Under the pieces are notes generated by a model. It ran no database searches and was not told the DNA's origin. It worked only from the letters and a program-made list of their open reading frames with translations. From assembly GCF_001634625.1 (NCBI RefSeq), contig NZ_LRSE01000005.1:243236-307235 (forward strand): a stretch of DNA of 64,000 bases, given 5' to 3'. The number at the start of each line of letters is the position of its first letter. Position 1 is the first letter of the stretch. Of this stretch, positions 51,590 to 61,757 are shown piece by piece. The DNA is from Croceicoccus bisphenolivorans (lineage in GTDB: Bacteria; Pseudomonadota; Alphaproteobacteria; Sphingomonadales; Sphingomonadaceae). The position numbers were made by a program, and so were the translations under genes.

Positions 51590-52624
51590 CTAGTGTAACG
51601 AAGCCTCGTTCCCCGGCCGCGCGACGACGCTGACACAGCGCGCCGGACCGGCGATTGTCGTGCAATCGGTGCGTTCGGCCTGGAATGCCTGCGCAAAATC
51701 GAAAAAGCGGCGGGCGGCCTTGTTCGCATTCGTGCCCAGCACCAACGCGAAATCGAGGTGGAACGCCATGTCCTCGACCTCGCGCCAGACCATGCCATCC
51801 GGCGTCGGGAACCAGCCGATGCCGATGGCGCAGCAGCGGTTGCGCTGGGCATAGCGCTCTATCGCAAGGGCGTTGCCTTCGGCCACGGCGACGGGCGCCG
51901 CGCCGTGTTCCATGATGAACTGGGCAATCGGGTCGACAACTGCGTGGCCGTGCTCTCCGCCCAGCATCGCGATTCGCAGCTGCGACAGGGCCTGCACGGG
52001 TATGGTGTCGAGATTCGCCAGCGCGCTGTCTGCCGGCACCAGCAAGCCGATCTTGCGACGGCGCAGGAGCACGCGTTCCAGCGAGTCGGGATACTGGATT
52101 TCGTTCACGATGCAGCCGGAAGGGAGTTCGCGCGTGAAATTCTGCACTGGCAGATCGACGGCGACGCCCAGCAAAAGGGCGATATCGAGCCTGTCGGTCA
52201 GGAGGTCGCGGACCTGGTCGGTTTGCAGCCGGTTGTCGATTGAATAGCTGGTTTCGGGCCGCGCCTTCATGAACGCGTCCAGCAGGGCCAGCCGGTCGGG
52301 CAGGTCCATCGTGTACATCGCCGCGCCAAGCTTGAAATGGCGATTGGCGGCATCGCGCAGCGCTTCGGCTTCCTGTCGCACTTCCTCGGCATTGAGTAGC
52401 AGCGTCTGCACCAGCGGCAGAAGCCGCTTGCCCTGTTCGCTAAGCGCGATGCGGCGAGAGGTGCGGTGAAACAGCAGGTAGCCGAGGATCTGTTCCAGTT
52501 CCTTGATCTGGCCGGACACCGTGGGCTGGGTGAGGTTCAGCCTGCCGGCAGCACGCGTCACAGAGCGTTCGTCGGCCACGGCCGCGAAGCTGCGGAGCAG
52601 CTTGAGATCAAGGTGCTGCATCAT
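51590..52624 (-). CDS. LysR-family transcriptional regulator
   Basis: A 344-residue LysR protein starting MMQHLDLKLLRSFAAVADE. The HTH is RAAGRLNLTQPTVSGQIKELE, and an effector domain follows. It is divergent from the P450-acyl-CoA synthetase operon across 139 bases, the classical arrangement for a LysR regulator and its target. Confidence 0.9.
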   Translation of the reverse strand: MMQHLDLKLLRSFAAVADERSVTRAAGRLNLTQPTVSGQIKELEQILGYLLFHRTSRRIALSEQGKRLLPLVQTLLLNAEEVRQEAEALRDAANRHFKLGAAMYTMDLPDRLALLDAFMKARPETSYSIDNRLQTDQVRDLLTDRLDIALLLGVAVDLPVQNFTRELPSGCIVNEIQYPDSLERVLLRRRKIGLLVPADSALANLDTIPVQALSQLRIAMLGGEHGHAVVDPIAQFIMEHGAAPVAVAEGNALAIERYAQRNRCCAIGIGWFPTPDGMVWREVEDMAFHLDFALVLGTNANKAARRFFDFAQAFQAERTDCTTIAGPARCVSVVARPGNEASLH

Positions 52625-52763
52625 ACTCTCCTGTCGTTTCGGTTCTGATGACCGATGCCCGCAGTCTAGCAGATCAATCGGGATCGTCTATCGATCTCGT
52701 CCAAAACCTGATTGGACCCTTTGCGGCGAGAGGGGGTAGCCATGGTCCGGAGAGGAGAAAGCC

Positions 52764-54011
52764 ATGGCCCAAGAGGCGACGCGCGAGATCGACGAGATCA
52801 TCACGGACCCGGCGACTTATGCCGACGAGGACGCCTATCACGATGCGTTCAGCCGGCTGCGCAGGGATGATCCGGTGCACTGGTGCGAGCCGCGCGATTA
52901 CCGCCCGTTCTGGGCCGTGACCCGCTATGCCGATGTGACCGCGGTAGAGCTGAACGCGGCCAATTTCCTGAATGCCCCGCGCCAGTTCCTCGTCACCCGC
53001 ACGGACGAGGAACTGCTGAAGCAGCAATCGCCCGACGGCATGTTCGCCCGCAATCTGGTGGCGATGGACAATCCCGATCACAAGGCTTTCCGCGCGCTGA
53101 CCGCCGACCTGTTCACGCCCAAGGGCGTGCGCGGGCTGGAAGGAAAGATCGCCGATCTGGCGAAGGAGACGGTGGACCGCATGATCGCCCACGGCGGACG
53201 CTGCGACTTCGTATCAGACATCGCCGCGTGGTATCCGCTGCGCACGATCATGATCGTGCTGGGCGTTCCGGCAGAGGACGAGCCGCTGATGCTGCGCCTG
53301 TCGCAGAAGATCTTCGGCAATACCGATACCGAGGCGGGCGGGGGCGAGGGCATGACCTCGATGCTGGAGGCGTTCGACGACTTCAAGGCGTACTTTGCCG
53401 ATGTCGTGGCCGATCGGCGCAAGAACCCGCGCGACGATGTGGCGACGATCCTTGCCAATGCCACGATCGAGGGCAAACCCATCGGCGATGCCGAGCGCGA
53501 CGCCTATTTCCTGATCGTTGCTGCCGCAGGGCACGACACGACCAGTTCCGCCATTTCGGGCGGTTTGCTGGCGCTGATCCGGAACCGGGACCAGATGGCG
53601 AAGCTTCGCGCGGACATGTCGCTGATGCCCAGGGCGGTGGACGAGTTCATTCGCTGGACATCGCCGGTAAAACACTTCTTCCGCACCGCCGTCGCGGATT
53701 GCGAGGTTGGCGGAAAAGCGGTGAAGGCGGGCGACAGCCTGATGATGTGCTACCCTTCCGCCAATCGCGACGAGGACGTGTTCGAAAACCCCTTTGCGTT
53801 TCGTGTAGACCGTTCGCCCAATCGCCACGTCGCCTTCGGCTATGGTCCGCACGTCTGTCTTGGCCAGTTCCTTGCCAAGATGGAGATACGTGCCTTGTTC
53901 GAGGAGATGCTGCCGCGCGTGAAGGGCATCGCGCTCGACGGCGAACCGGCGTGGGTGAAGGCGAACTTCGTGTCGGGGCTGAAGCGCCTGCCGATCCGCT
54001 TCAGCGTCTGA
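52764..54011 (+). CDS. Cytochrome P450 2
   Basis: A 415-residue P450. The I-helix is VAAAGHDTTSS, ExxR appears as DEFIR, and the heme loop is FGYGPHVCLGQFLAKME. It resembles the bacterial steroid- and alkane-type P450 group. GGAGAGGAG precedes the ATG. It is followed 12 bases later by an acyl-CoA synthetase, so terminal hydroxylation leading to an acid and its CoA ester is a sensible route. Confidence 0.9.
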   Translation: MAQEATREIDEIITDPATYADEDAYHDAFSRLRRDDPVHWCEPRDYRPFWAVTRYADVTAVELNAANFLNAPRQFLVTRTDEELLKQQSPDGMFARNLVAMDNPDHKAFRALTADLFTPKGVRGLEGKIADLAKETVDRMIAHGGRCDFVSDIAAWYPLRTIMIVLGVPAEDEPLMLRLSQKIFGNTDTEAGGGEGMTSMLEAFDDFKAYFADVVADRRKNPRDDVATILANATIEGKPIGDAERDAYFLIVAAAGHDTTSSAISGGLLALIRNRDQMAKLRADMSLMPRAVDEFIRWTSPVKHFFRTAVADCEVGGKAVKAGDSLMMCYPSANRDEDVFENPFAFRVDRSPNRHVAFGYGPHVCLGQFLAKMEIRALFEEMLPRVKGIALDGEPAWVKANFVSGLKRLPIRFSV

Positions 54012-54023
54012 ACGGGGGCGATC

Positions 54024-55547
54024 ATGCATCCCAGCATCCATGCCGCCGCCGATCCGGCAAAACCCGCCATCGTGATGGCATCGACCGGCGATGTTGTTAC
54101 ATATCGCGAGCTCGAAGACCGGTCGAACCGGACGGCGCACCTGCTGCGCGCGCTGGGCCTGCGCAGGGGCGATGTCATCGCGATCCTGATCGACAACCGC
54201 GCGGACTTTTTCGACATCATCTGGGGCGCGAACCGGTGCGGGCTATACTACGTCTGCATCTCGACCCAGTTGTTGGCGGCGGAAATCGAATTCATCCTGC
54301 AGGATTGCGGCGCGAAAGTCCTGTTTGCCTCGCCCGGCCTCGACACAAGGATCGCCGACGTTGCCAGCGCGAATGGCGTAGAGCTGTTCTCGGTGGGGAC
54401 CGGCGATGGGGCAGGGCGCGATTTTCTGGCGGAGCGTGCCGCGATGCCCGCCGTGCGCATTGCCGATGAAAGCACAGGCAACGACATGCTCTATTCGTCG
54501 GGAACGACGGGGCGCCCGAAAGGGATCCAGCCGCCGCTTCCCGATGGTCCGCTGGACGAACCGAACGGGCTGACCAACCTTGGTTCCACCGCCTATGGCA
54601 TGGGGCAGGACACCGTCTTCCTCTCGCCCGCGCCGCTGTACCACGCCGCTCCGCTGCGCTGGTGCATGGCCGTGCAGAAGCTGGGCGGAACGGTCATCAT
54701 CATGGACAAGTTCGATCCGGAAGGAGCGCTGGCCGCGATCGAGCGGTACCACGTGACCCATGCCCAGTGGGTCCCCACCCACTTCGTGCGCATGCTGAAG
54801 CTGCCTGAGGACGCGCGCAACCGTTACGACTGTTCGTCGCTGCGCAACGTGTTCCACGCCGCCGCGCCCTGCCCGATCGAGGTGAAGCGCGCGATGATCG
54901 ACTGGTGGGGGCCGATAGTCCACGAATTCTATGGCGGCACCGAAGCGAACGGGCTGACCAACATCGGGCCGGAGCAGTGGCTGGCCAAGCCCGGATCGGT
55001 CGGCCTGCCGATGTGGGGCATTCCGAAAATCTGCGACGAGGCGGGAGAGGAAGTGCCCGTGGGCGAGACGGGGACGATCTATTTCGCCGAAGGACAACCG
55101 TTCGAATACCACAACGACCCCGAAAAGACCGCCGCCAGCCGCAACGCGCAAGGCTGGACGACCATCGGCGATGTCGGGCGGCTGGACGAGGACGGCTACC
55201 TCTACCTTACCGATCGCAAGAGCTACATGATCATATCGGGCGGCGTGAACATCTACCCGCAGGAGATCGAGAACCAGCTGCTGCTGCACCCCGATGTGGC
55301 GGATGCGGCGGTGATCGGCGCGCCCGATCCCGATCTTGGCGAAAGGGTCGTTGCCGTGGTCCAGCCTGTCGATCCGGCAAAGGCAGGGCCGGAACTGGCC
55401 AGCGCACTGATCGACTGGCTGAAAGGGCGCGTCGGCCGCCAGAAAGTGCCCCGGCAGGTCGACTTCGATCCTGCCTTGCCGCGCACCCCATCGGGCAAGC
55501 TGCTCAAACGGCTCGTGCGCGACCGTTACCGTGCGGACGTGCCGTGA
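54024..55547 (+). CDS. AMP-forming acyl-CoA synthetase
   Basis: A 507-residue ANL-superfamily enzyme. The P-loop is YSSGTTGRPKGI, then FYGGTEANGLT, the hinge TIGDVGRLDEDGYLYL with DRKSYMIISGG, and the catalytic Lys in TPSGKLLKR. It activates a carboxylic acid to its CoA thioester at the expense of ATP. It forms an operon with the P450 and supplies the acyl-CoA dehydrogenases downstream. The substrate may be a fatty, aryl or terpenoid acid. Confidence 0.88.
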   Translation: MHPSIHAAADPAKPAIVMASTGDVVTYRELEDRSNRTAHLLRALGLRRGDVIAILIDNRADFFDIIWGANRCGLYYVCISTQLLAAEIEFILQDCGAKVLFASPGLDTRIADVASANGVELFSVGTGDGAGRDFLAERAAMPAVRIADESTGNDMLYSSGTTGRPKGIQPPLPDGPLDEPNGLTNLGSTAYGMGQDTVFLSPAPLYHAAPLRWCMAVQKLGGTVIIMDKFDPEGALAAIERYHVTHAQWVPTHFVRMLKLPEDARNRYDCSSLRNVFHAAAPCPIEVKRAMIDWWGPIVHEFYGGTEANGLTNIGPEQWLAKPGSVGLPMWGIPKICDEAGEEVPVGETGTIYFAEGQPFEYHNDPEKTAASRNAQGWTTIGDVGRLDEDGYLYLTDRKSYMIISGGVNIYPQEIENQLLLHPDVADAAVIGAPDPDLGERVVAVVQPVDPAKAGPELASALIDWLKGRVGRQKVPRQVDFDPALPRTPSGKLLKRLVRDRYRADVP

Positions 55548-55625
55548 CGGGAATCCGTCAGACCCGCGCGGCGCGCAAATTGGATAGTTTCATATCACTT
55601 CGCGATCGGGGATTCCCGCCCATGC

Positions 55626-55665
55626 TCGCGAACCATGCAGATTTCCGATGAATGGATCGCGAACC
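55626..55665. promoter_or_regulatory. Direct repeats TCGCGAACC upstream of TonB receptor 3
   Basis: Exact copies at 55626-55634 and 55657-55665, 31 bases apart, with the inverted half TTCGCGA at 55599-55605. They sit in the 221-base gap before the receptor, whose start is at 55769. The spacing of about three helical turns suggests a regulator binding site. Confidence 0.4.
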
Positions 55666-55768
55666 TCTATTGGACTTGCCGTGACCGATTCCGGAAGTTG
55701 AGAGTATCAAATCGTCGAACGAAAATTCGGCAACAAGGGCGTCAAAGCCCGAAATGGTGGAGGGAAGG

Positions 55769-58081
55769 ATGAGAGGCTTCAAGTATTACGGAGTCGGCCT
55801 GCTTGCAGGTGTTGCGACAGGGGCAATGCCCGCGGCAGCGCAGGACGCCGCAGATCAGGGCGATCAAACCCAAGTCGGCAACCAGGGCGTTGCCGAGATC
55901 GTGGTTACGGCGCAGCGTCGTTCGGAATCGCTGATGAAGGTTCCGGTTGCCGTTTCGGCGCTGACCACCAACGATCTCGAACGGCAGGGCGTGACCTCCA
56001 CGTTCGGGCTTAGCGGTGCGGTCCCCTCGCTTCAGGTGACGAGCGCTTTCGGCGATGCGCAGCCGAACTTCACGATGCGCGGCATCGGCGTGGGCAACGA
56101 ATACGGCGCCAACCAGGTTTCGCCTGTCGGCGTCTATACCGACGACAACTACCTCAGCGCGCGCACCATGCACGGCCTGCAGCTTTACGATCTGGAGCGT
56201 GTGGAAGCGGTTCGCGGTCCGCAGGGCACGCTTTACGGTCGCAACACCACCGGCGGCGCGATCAACTTCATCTCGGTCAAGCCGAGCCTGAACCCCGGCA
56301 CCACCGGATATATCGAGGCCGGTTACGGGCGCTTCAGCGAAGTGCGCGGACAGGGCGCGATCGAAGGCACCCTGATCGACGACGTGCTGGGTTTCCGCGC
56401 ATCGGCCAATTTCGTCGAGGCCGACGGCTGGGTGAAAAATATCTATCCGGGCGAGGACGATGCCAATTCCAAGGATTCGCTTGCCGGTCGCCTGATCATC
56501 CGTGCCCGGCCGACCGAGCGGCTGGACATGTATCTGAAGTTCACCGGATCGAAGGGCAAGCCGACGCAGGCCGCGGCCTATCACCTGAACGACAATTCCG
56601 GCATCTCGCGTTACTATCGCCGTCCCGAAGATATCGCGCCGGAATTTCAGGGCGACGAGGATCTCGTGGTCGACAACCTGAGCTTCTTCGAAACAGACCA
56701 GCCCGACCTTGGCTTCAACGAGGTTCGCAACGCGGGCGCGCAATTCGTGTTGAACTACGAGTTGAGCGATACCCTGTCGGTCCAGACGCTGACGGCCTAC
56801 GACTGGTCGCGCCAGCGGCTGACGCAGGAAGGTTCGGGCACGCCGGTGATCGGCTTCCTGCAGACCTATTACGGAGACGTGTACAAGCAGTTCAACCAGG
56901 AACTGAAGTTCATGTTCAACACCGACCGCACCAACCTGCAGGCCGGTGTCTATTACGGCTGGGACAAGATCGACAACAACGACAAGTACCGGCTTGTCAG
57001 CGTTCTCTATTTCTACCAGCACTACAAGCAGGTGCGTAATTCCTACGCCGCCTTCGCGCAGATTGATCAGGACATCACCGACAACCTCGGCTTCACGCTG
57101 GGTGTGCGGTATACCAAGGATACGAACCGTCACTACGACGCCTATTCATTCCTGACCTCGTTTGCCGATCCGGCCACTTCGCCGACCTTCACGACTTACG
57201 CCTTCGATCCGCAGGATCCGCTGGCTGCGGATGTCACGTTCACCCATGGCAGCATCGAGGATGACGGGACGATCATCACCGACGATCAGGGCAAGAAGAA
57301 GAGCAGCCGCCTGACCGGCAAGGTCGGCCTGAACTACACCTTCGACAGCGGTGCCATGGTCTATGGCCACTTCAGCCGCGGTTATCGTGCCGGTTCGTTC
57401 TCCAGCCAGTTCTATGCCGGCAATCCGATCGACTTCGTGCCGCCGGAAAAGGTGGACGCCTATGAAATCGGTGCCAAGACCCGGCTGTTCGGCGGGCTTG
57501 CCAACCTGACCACGGCGGCATTCCTGACGAAGTACAAGAACCAGCAGCTGAACGAGGTGATCGGGACCACCGGCTTCATCCGTTCCGCGCCGGGTTCGAC
57601 GATCAAGGGTGTCGAACTGGAACTGACCGCACGGCCCGTCTCCTCGATAGAGGGTACGCTGGGCGTGACCTACCTCAACGCGACATACGACAAGCTGACG
57701 CTGTCGGGTGTGAACCTTGACGGGAACACGCTGCCGAACGCGCCGGACTGGACTGTGAACCTCGGCTTTGACTGGACACTGGGGCAGCTGGGTTCGGGCG
57801 ATTTCGTGTTCTCTCCGAACGCGGTCTACACCTCCAAGCAGTACTTCTCTCCGTTCAACGACAAGGCGGGGAACCAGAACCTCAACATGCCTTCCAACGT
57901 CATGCTCGACGCGACGCTGGGATGGGAAGGCGAGAACCTCTCGCTTCGCGTCTGGGGCACGAACCTCACCAACAAGAAGCTGTTCATGTACGGCCTGAAC
58001 CTGCGCGATGCATTCGGGTACGATTACATGCTGCATGCTCCCCCACGCAGCTATGGCGTAACCGCGCGTTACGAATTCTGA
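55769..58081 (+). CDS. TonB-dependent outer-membrane receptor 3
   Basis: A 770-residue receptor. A signal peptide (LLAGVATGAMPAAAQ) is followed by the TonB box EIVVTAQRRSESLM, the plug motif GPQGTLYGRNTTGG and a barrel ending in YEF. The ATG at 55769 has GGAGGGAAGG upstream. It differs clearly from receptors 1 and 2. It lies within the P450/acyl-CoA module and probably imports that pathway's hydrophobic substrate. Confidence 0.9.
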   Translation: MRGFKYYGVGLLAGVATGAMPAAAQDAADQGDQTQVGNQGVAEIVVTAQRRSESLMKVPVAVSALTTNDLERQGVTSTFGLSGAVPSLQVTSAFGDAQPNFTMRGIGVGNEYGANQVSPVGVYTDDNYLSARTMHGLQLYDLERVEAVRGPQGTLYGRNTTGGAINFISVKPSLNPGTTGYIEAGYGRFSEVRGQGAIEGTLIDDVLGFRASANFVEADGWVKNIYPGEDDANSKDSLAGRLIIRARPTERLDMYLKFTGSKGKPTQAAAYHLNDNSGISRYYRRPEDIAPEFQGDEDLVVDNLSFFETDQPDLGFNEVRNAGAQFVLNYELSDTLSVQTLTAYDWSRQRLTQEGSGTPVIGFLQTYYGDVYKQFNQELKFMFNTDRTNLQAGVYYGWDKIDNNDKYRLVSVLYFYQHYKQVRNSYAAFAQIDQDITDNLGFTLGVRYTKDTNRHYDAYSFLTSFADPATSPTFTTYAFDPQDPLAADVTFTHGSIEDDGTIITDDQGKKKSSRLTGKVGLNYTFDSGAMVYGHFSRGYRAGSFSSQFYAGNPIDFVPPEKVDAYEIGAKTRLFGGLANLTTAAFLTKYKNQQLNEVIGTTGFIRSAPGSTIKGVELELTARPVSSIEGTLGVTYLNATYDKLTLSGVNLDGNTLPNAPDWTVNLGFDWTLGQLGSGDFVFSPNAVYTSKQYFSPFNDKAGNQNLNMPSNVMLDATLGWEGENLSLRVWGTNLTNKKLFMYGLNLRDAFGYDYMLHAPPRSYGVTARYEF

Positions 58082-58097
58082 CGGCTGCGATCATGAA

Positions 58098-58135
58098 CGG
58101 TCGGCCCCTTTTCCACCCGGGGGCCGGCCGGTTTT
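58098..58135 (+). terminator. Rho-independent terminator after TonB receptor 3
   Basis: CGGTCGGCCCC pairs with GGGGCCGGCCG (one G-T wobble), followed by GTTTT. The short T-run may allow some read-through into the downstream genes. Confidence 0.7.
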
Positions 58136-58151
58136 CTGCAAGGAGCGGATT

Positions 58152-58568
58152 ATGGATGGCGAAACGCGAGTGACCGGCAGTTGCCTGTGCGGCGGCGTGA
58201 CCTATTCGCTGTCCGCGCCGCCCGTGTTCACGGCGATCTGCCATTGCCGCCATTGCCAGCGCCAGACGGGCAGTGCCTTTTCGCTCGTCACCGGGTTTCC
58301 CGTCGCCGCCTACGACCAGTCCGGACCGACGCAGGTGTACCACGACACCAGCGAGACAGGTCGCAAGCTGGAGCGGCATTTTTGCGGCATTTGCGGTTCG
58401 GCAGTGCTGTCGCGGATCGAACCCTTGGCCGACCTGGTCCTGATCAAGTCCGGCACACTAGATGCGACCGAAGACCTGCAACCGGTTGTCGAAGTGTTCT
58501 GCGCCAGCCGCATGGCGTTCCTTCCCGATTTTGACGGGACGGAGCGGCACGCACGTTCCAACGTATGA
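58152..58568 (+). CDS. GFA-family zinc protein (glutathione-dependent formaldehyde-activating type)
   Basis: A 138-residue protein with the zinc-ligand clusters GSCLCGGVTYS, CHCRHCQRQTG and HFCGICGS. The family is named after Gfa, which assists formaldehyde-glutathione adduct formation. O-demethylation by Rieske oxygenases or P450s makes formaldehyde, so such a role would fit. Many members have unknown function. Confidence 0.85.
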   Translation: MDGETRVTGSCLCGGVTYSLSAPPVFTAICHCRHCQRQTGSAFSLVTGFPVAAYDQSGPTQVYHDTSETGRKLERHFCGICGSAVLSRIEPLADLVLIKSGTLDATEDLQPVVEVFCASRMAFLPDFDGTERHARSNV

Positions 58569-58578
58569 AGGGTTTCGG

Positions 58579-59361
58579 ATGATCGACCTTGCGAACAAGA
58601 TCGCGCTGGTAACGGGCGCGGCATCGGGCATCGGCAAGGAAACGACCACCTTGTTTGCCGCGCTGGGCGCGACGGTCGTCCTTACCGACCGGAACGTCGA
58701 AGGGGCAGCCGAAGTCGCCGATGCGATCGGCAACGGCGCCAGCGCGCTGGCGCTCGACGTGATGGACGCGGGTCAGTGGTCAGAGGTTTGCGCCGAGATC
58801 GATGCGGCGCACGGGCGGCTGGACGTGCTGGTCAACAACGCCGGCATCATGATCGCCAGGCCCTTTGCCGATGCAGGGGTCGAAATCCTGCGCAAGCAAT
58901 ATGCCATCAATGTGGAGGGCGTGTACCTTGGCATGCATACCGCACTGCCGCTGCTGCGCCGCGCGGCCGCGACGGGGTCCGCGTCCATCGTCAACGTGTC
59001 GTCGATCTACGGCAAGGTCGCGGGAAGCGAATATGCCGCCTATAGTGCCAGCAAGGGCGCCGTGCGCGCATTGAGCAAGGCCGTGGCCATCGAACTGGCG
59101 AAGGAGCGGGTGCGGGTCAATTGCGTGATGCCCGGCCCGATCGCCACGAACCTTGGCGCAGACTGGGAACCGCCGAAAGACGAGAGTGGGCGGCTGCTCA
59201 CGCCGGAAGAAATCCTTGCCGCGTGGAGCGCGCTGATCCCCGCGGGGAGGATCGGCATGCCGCAGGACATCGCACCGCTGATCGCGTTTCTTGCAAGCGA
59301 CGCCGCGGGGTTCGTGACCGGCGCGGAATATATCGCCGATGGCGGATACACCGCAGCCTGA
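58579..59361 (+). CDS. Short-chain dehydrogenase/reductase C
   Basis: A 260-residue classical SDR with VTGAASGIGKET, VNNAGIM, the active site YSASKGA and the end ADGGYTAA. It starts 10 bases after the GFA gene and precedes the alcohol dehydrogenase by 23 bases. Its substrate is unknown; steroid- or terpenoid-type alcohols are common for this group. Confidence 0.88.
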   Translation: MIDLANKIALVTGAASGIGKETTTLFAALGATVVLTDRNVEGAAEVADAIGNGASALALDVMDAGQWSEVCAEIDAAHGRLDVLVNNAGIMIARPFADAGVEILRKQYAINVEGVYLGMHTALPLLRRAAATGSASIVNVSSIYGKVAGSEYAAYSASKGAVRALSKAVAIELAKERVRVNCVMPGPIATNLGADWEPPKDESGRLLTPEEILAAWSALIPAGRIGMPQDIAPLIAFLASDAAGFVTGAEYIADGGYTAA

Positions 59362-59384
59362 AGCACTTTGAAAGGCACGAGAGG

Positions 59385-60488
59385 ATGGAAACGCGCGCCG
59401 CAGTGGCAAGGGGAGCCGGCCAGCCCTTTTCGATCGAGACGCTGCAGGTCGAAGGACCGGGGGGTGGCGAAGTGCTGGTAGAGATCGCGGGCGTGGGACT
59501 TTGCCATACCGACCTCGTTTTCCGTGACCAGTTCATCCCTTATCCGGTTCCTGCCGTCCTTGGCCATGAAGGTGCCGGTATCGTTCGCGCCGTGGGCGAG
59601 GGGGTGGAGGGGCTGGAAGCAGGCGACACGGTCGTGCTTTCTTTCGGAAGTTGCGGAACCTGTCCGCAGTGCCGGAATGACAAGCCGAGCTATTGCCGCG
59701 ATTTCGCGCCCCTGAACTATTCCGGCGCGCGGACCGATGGATCTACCGCCTATCGCGACGCTAACGGCCCCGTCGCATCGCATTTCTTCCTGCAATCGTC
59801 TTTTGCACAATTCGCCGTCGCCGCCGCGCGAACGGTGGTGAAGGTCGATGCCGCTGACATCGATTTGCGCATTCTCGGCACGCTGGGCTGCGGTTTCCAG
59901 ACGGGGGCGGGCAGCATCCTGCGTTCCTTCGATTGTCCGCCCGGCAGTTCGCTTGCCATATTCGGGGCAGGGCCGGTGGGTCTGGCCGCGGTGATGGCGG
60001 CCAAGGATCGGGGCTGCGATCCGATCGTCGTCGTCGAACCCGATGCCGCCCGCCGGCAAATGGCGTGCGAACTGGGGGCGAGCGAGGTTGTCGATCTGCG
60101 CGGTGCCGACACGCCCGCAGCGCTGCGCCAATCGTTGCCCCACGGCTTCGATTACGTGCTGGAAACCAGTGGGCGGGACGAGGCGATGTCTGCCGGGCTG
60201 GATGCCCTGGCCAGTCACGGCACGCTGGGCCTTGTCGGCGTGCCGCAGCGGGCGGAAACCGCGCTTCCCGTCAACGTCGCGGCGATGATTACCTATGGCC
60301 GGCGGATCGTCGGCATTGTCGAGGGGGACAGCGATCCCGCGACCTTCATCCCCGAACTGATCGCGATGTACCGCGACGGTCGCTTCCCGTTCGACCGGCT
60401 GGTCACGACTTATCCGTTCGATGCAATCAACGAAGCTGTTCAGGACCAGGCGGCAGGGCGGTGCATCAAGGCCGTTATGTGCCCGTAG
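59385..60488 (+). CDS. Zinc-dependent aryl-alcohol dehydrogenase
   Basis: A 367-residue MDR enzyme. The catalytic zinc region is GVGLCHTDLVF with GHEGAG, the structural zinc Cys set is GSCGTCPQCRNDKPSYC, and the cofactor loop is IFGAGPVGLAAV. The motif LGTLGCGFQTGAGSIL is typical of benzyl/aryl-alcohol dehydrogenases. The start at 59385 follows GAGAGG. It oxidises a primary alcohol to an aldehyde. Confidence 0.87.
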   Translation: METRAAVARGAGQPFSIETLQVEGPGGGEVLVEIAGVGLCHTDLVFRDQFIPYPVPAVLGHEGAGIVRAVGEGVEGLEAGDTVVLSFGSCGTCPQCRNDKPSYCRDFAPLNYSGARTDGSTAYRDANGPVASHFFLQSSFAQFAVAAARTVVKVDAADIDLRILGTLGCGFQTGAGSILRSFDCPPGSSLAIFGAGPVGLAAVMAAKDRGCDPIVVVEPDAARRQMACELGASEVVDLRGADTPAALRQSLPHGFDYVLETSGRDEAMSAGLDALASHGTLGLVGVPQRAETALPVNVAAMITYGRRIVGIVEGDSDPATFIPELIAMYRDGRFPFDRLVTTYPFDAINEAVQDQAAGRCIKAVMCP

Positions 60489-60519
60489 ACGGAGTAGCCG
60501 GATAACAGGAGGACATCCC

Positions 60520-61668
60520 GTGGGTATTCCCGCCGAACGCACCTGTTTCGATAGCGATCACGCGATCTTTCGCGACAGTGTCAGGGCGTTCCTGCGCGAA
60601 CATCTTTTGCCCAATCTCGACCGGTTCGAACGGGAGCGGGAGATCGACCGGTCTTTCTGGCTGGCATGCGGGGAAGCCGGCCTGCTCTGCCCGACGGTGC
60701 CAGAGGCGTATGGCGGGCTGGGGCTCGATTTCCGCTACAATGCGATCGTGACGGAGGAACTGGCCTATGCCGGTTGCTTCAGCGGCCCGCCGCTGCAGTC
60801 CGACATCATCTGCGAATACATAGTCGAATACGGTTCGGAAGAGCAGAAGCAGCGATACCTGCCCGGCATGATCGCCGGAACGACAGTGGCAGCAATTGCC
60901 ATGACGGAGCCGGGTGCCGGCAGCGACCTCAAGGCCATTCGCACAATGGCTCGGCGCGACGGAAACGACTGGATCATCGACGGGGTGAAGACTTACATCT
61001 CCGCAGGGCAGCAATGCGATATCGTTATCGTCCTTGCCAAAACGGATGTTGCCGCAGGCGCGCGCGGCATCACCCTCTTCATCGTGGAGGCAGGAGCCGA
61101 AGGCTTCGCGCGCGGGCGCAAGCTGGACAAGATCGGACAGCATTATGCCGACACATCCGAACTGTTCTTCGATGGCGTTCGCGTGGCGGCATCCGCCATG
61201 CTGGGGCAAGAGGGGCAGGGCTTTGCGCAAGTCATGAAGCTGATCCCGCAAGAGCGGCTGAGCATCGCGATCATGGCGCAAGCGGCAGCCCAGCGCGCTT
61301 TTGACGAAGCGCGCGAGTTTGCGCTGGACCGGAAGGTATTCGAAGAACGCCTGATCGACCTGCAGAACACGCGCTTCACCCTTGCCCGCCACACTGCTTC
61401 GCTGCAGGTCGGCTGGGTCCATCTCGATCGCTGCATCGAAGCGCATTGCCGAAAGGAACTTTCCGGCGTGCAGGCCAGTGCGGCCAAGTTCTGGCACACC
61501 GAGATGCAGTGGCAGATCACCGACGATTGCCTGCAGATGCATGGCGGGGCCGGGTACATGACCGAATACGCCATAGCCCGGCTGTGGCGGGATGCGCGGG
61601 TGCAGCGGATCTACGGCGGCACTTCCGAAATATTGCTGGAGATCATCGGGCGGGAGATTGCCGGTTGA
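60520..61668 (+). CDS. Acyl-CoA dehydrogenase 1 (long-chain/isovaleryl-type)
   Basis: A 382-residue flavoprotein. The FAD-binding motif is AIAMTEPGAGSDL, and the C-terminal signature is MHGGAGYMTEY and YGGTSEI. The position used as base by short- and medium-chain enzymes is Gly; the alternative Glu in LIPQERLS, used by long-chain and isovaleryl enzymes, is present. The GTG start at 60520 follows AGGAGGA. It introduces an alpha-beta double bond into an acyl-CoA. Confidence 0.88.
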   Translation: MGIPAERTCFDSDHAIFRDSVRAFLREHLLPNLDRFEREREIDRSFWLACGEAGLLCPTVPEAYGGLGLDFRYNAIVTEELAYAGCFSGPPLQSDIICEYIVEYGSEEQKQRYLPGMIAGTTVAAIAMTEPGAGSDLKAIRTMARRDGNDWIIDGVKTYISAGQQCDIVIVLAKTDVAAGARGITLFIVEAGAEGFARGRKLDKIGQHYADTSELFFDGVRVAASAMLGQEGQGFAQVMKLIPQERLSIAIMAQAAAQRAFDEAREFALDRKVFEERLIDLQNTRFTLARHTASLQVGWVHLDRCIEAHCRKELSGVQASAAKFWHTEMQWQITDDCLQMHGGAGYMTEYAIARLWRDARVQRIYGGTSEILLEIIGREIAG

Positions 61669-61757
61669 TCCCGGTTCCGTGCGCTTGCCGCCCGTTGCTC
61701 GCCGACACTTTCGCGGGACGAATTTGGGATTGACCTGAAACCTATCAGAATATTATC

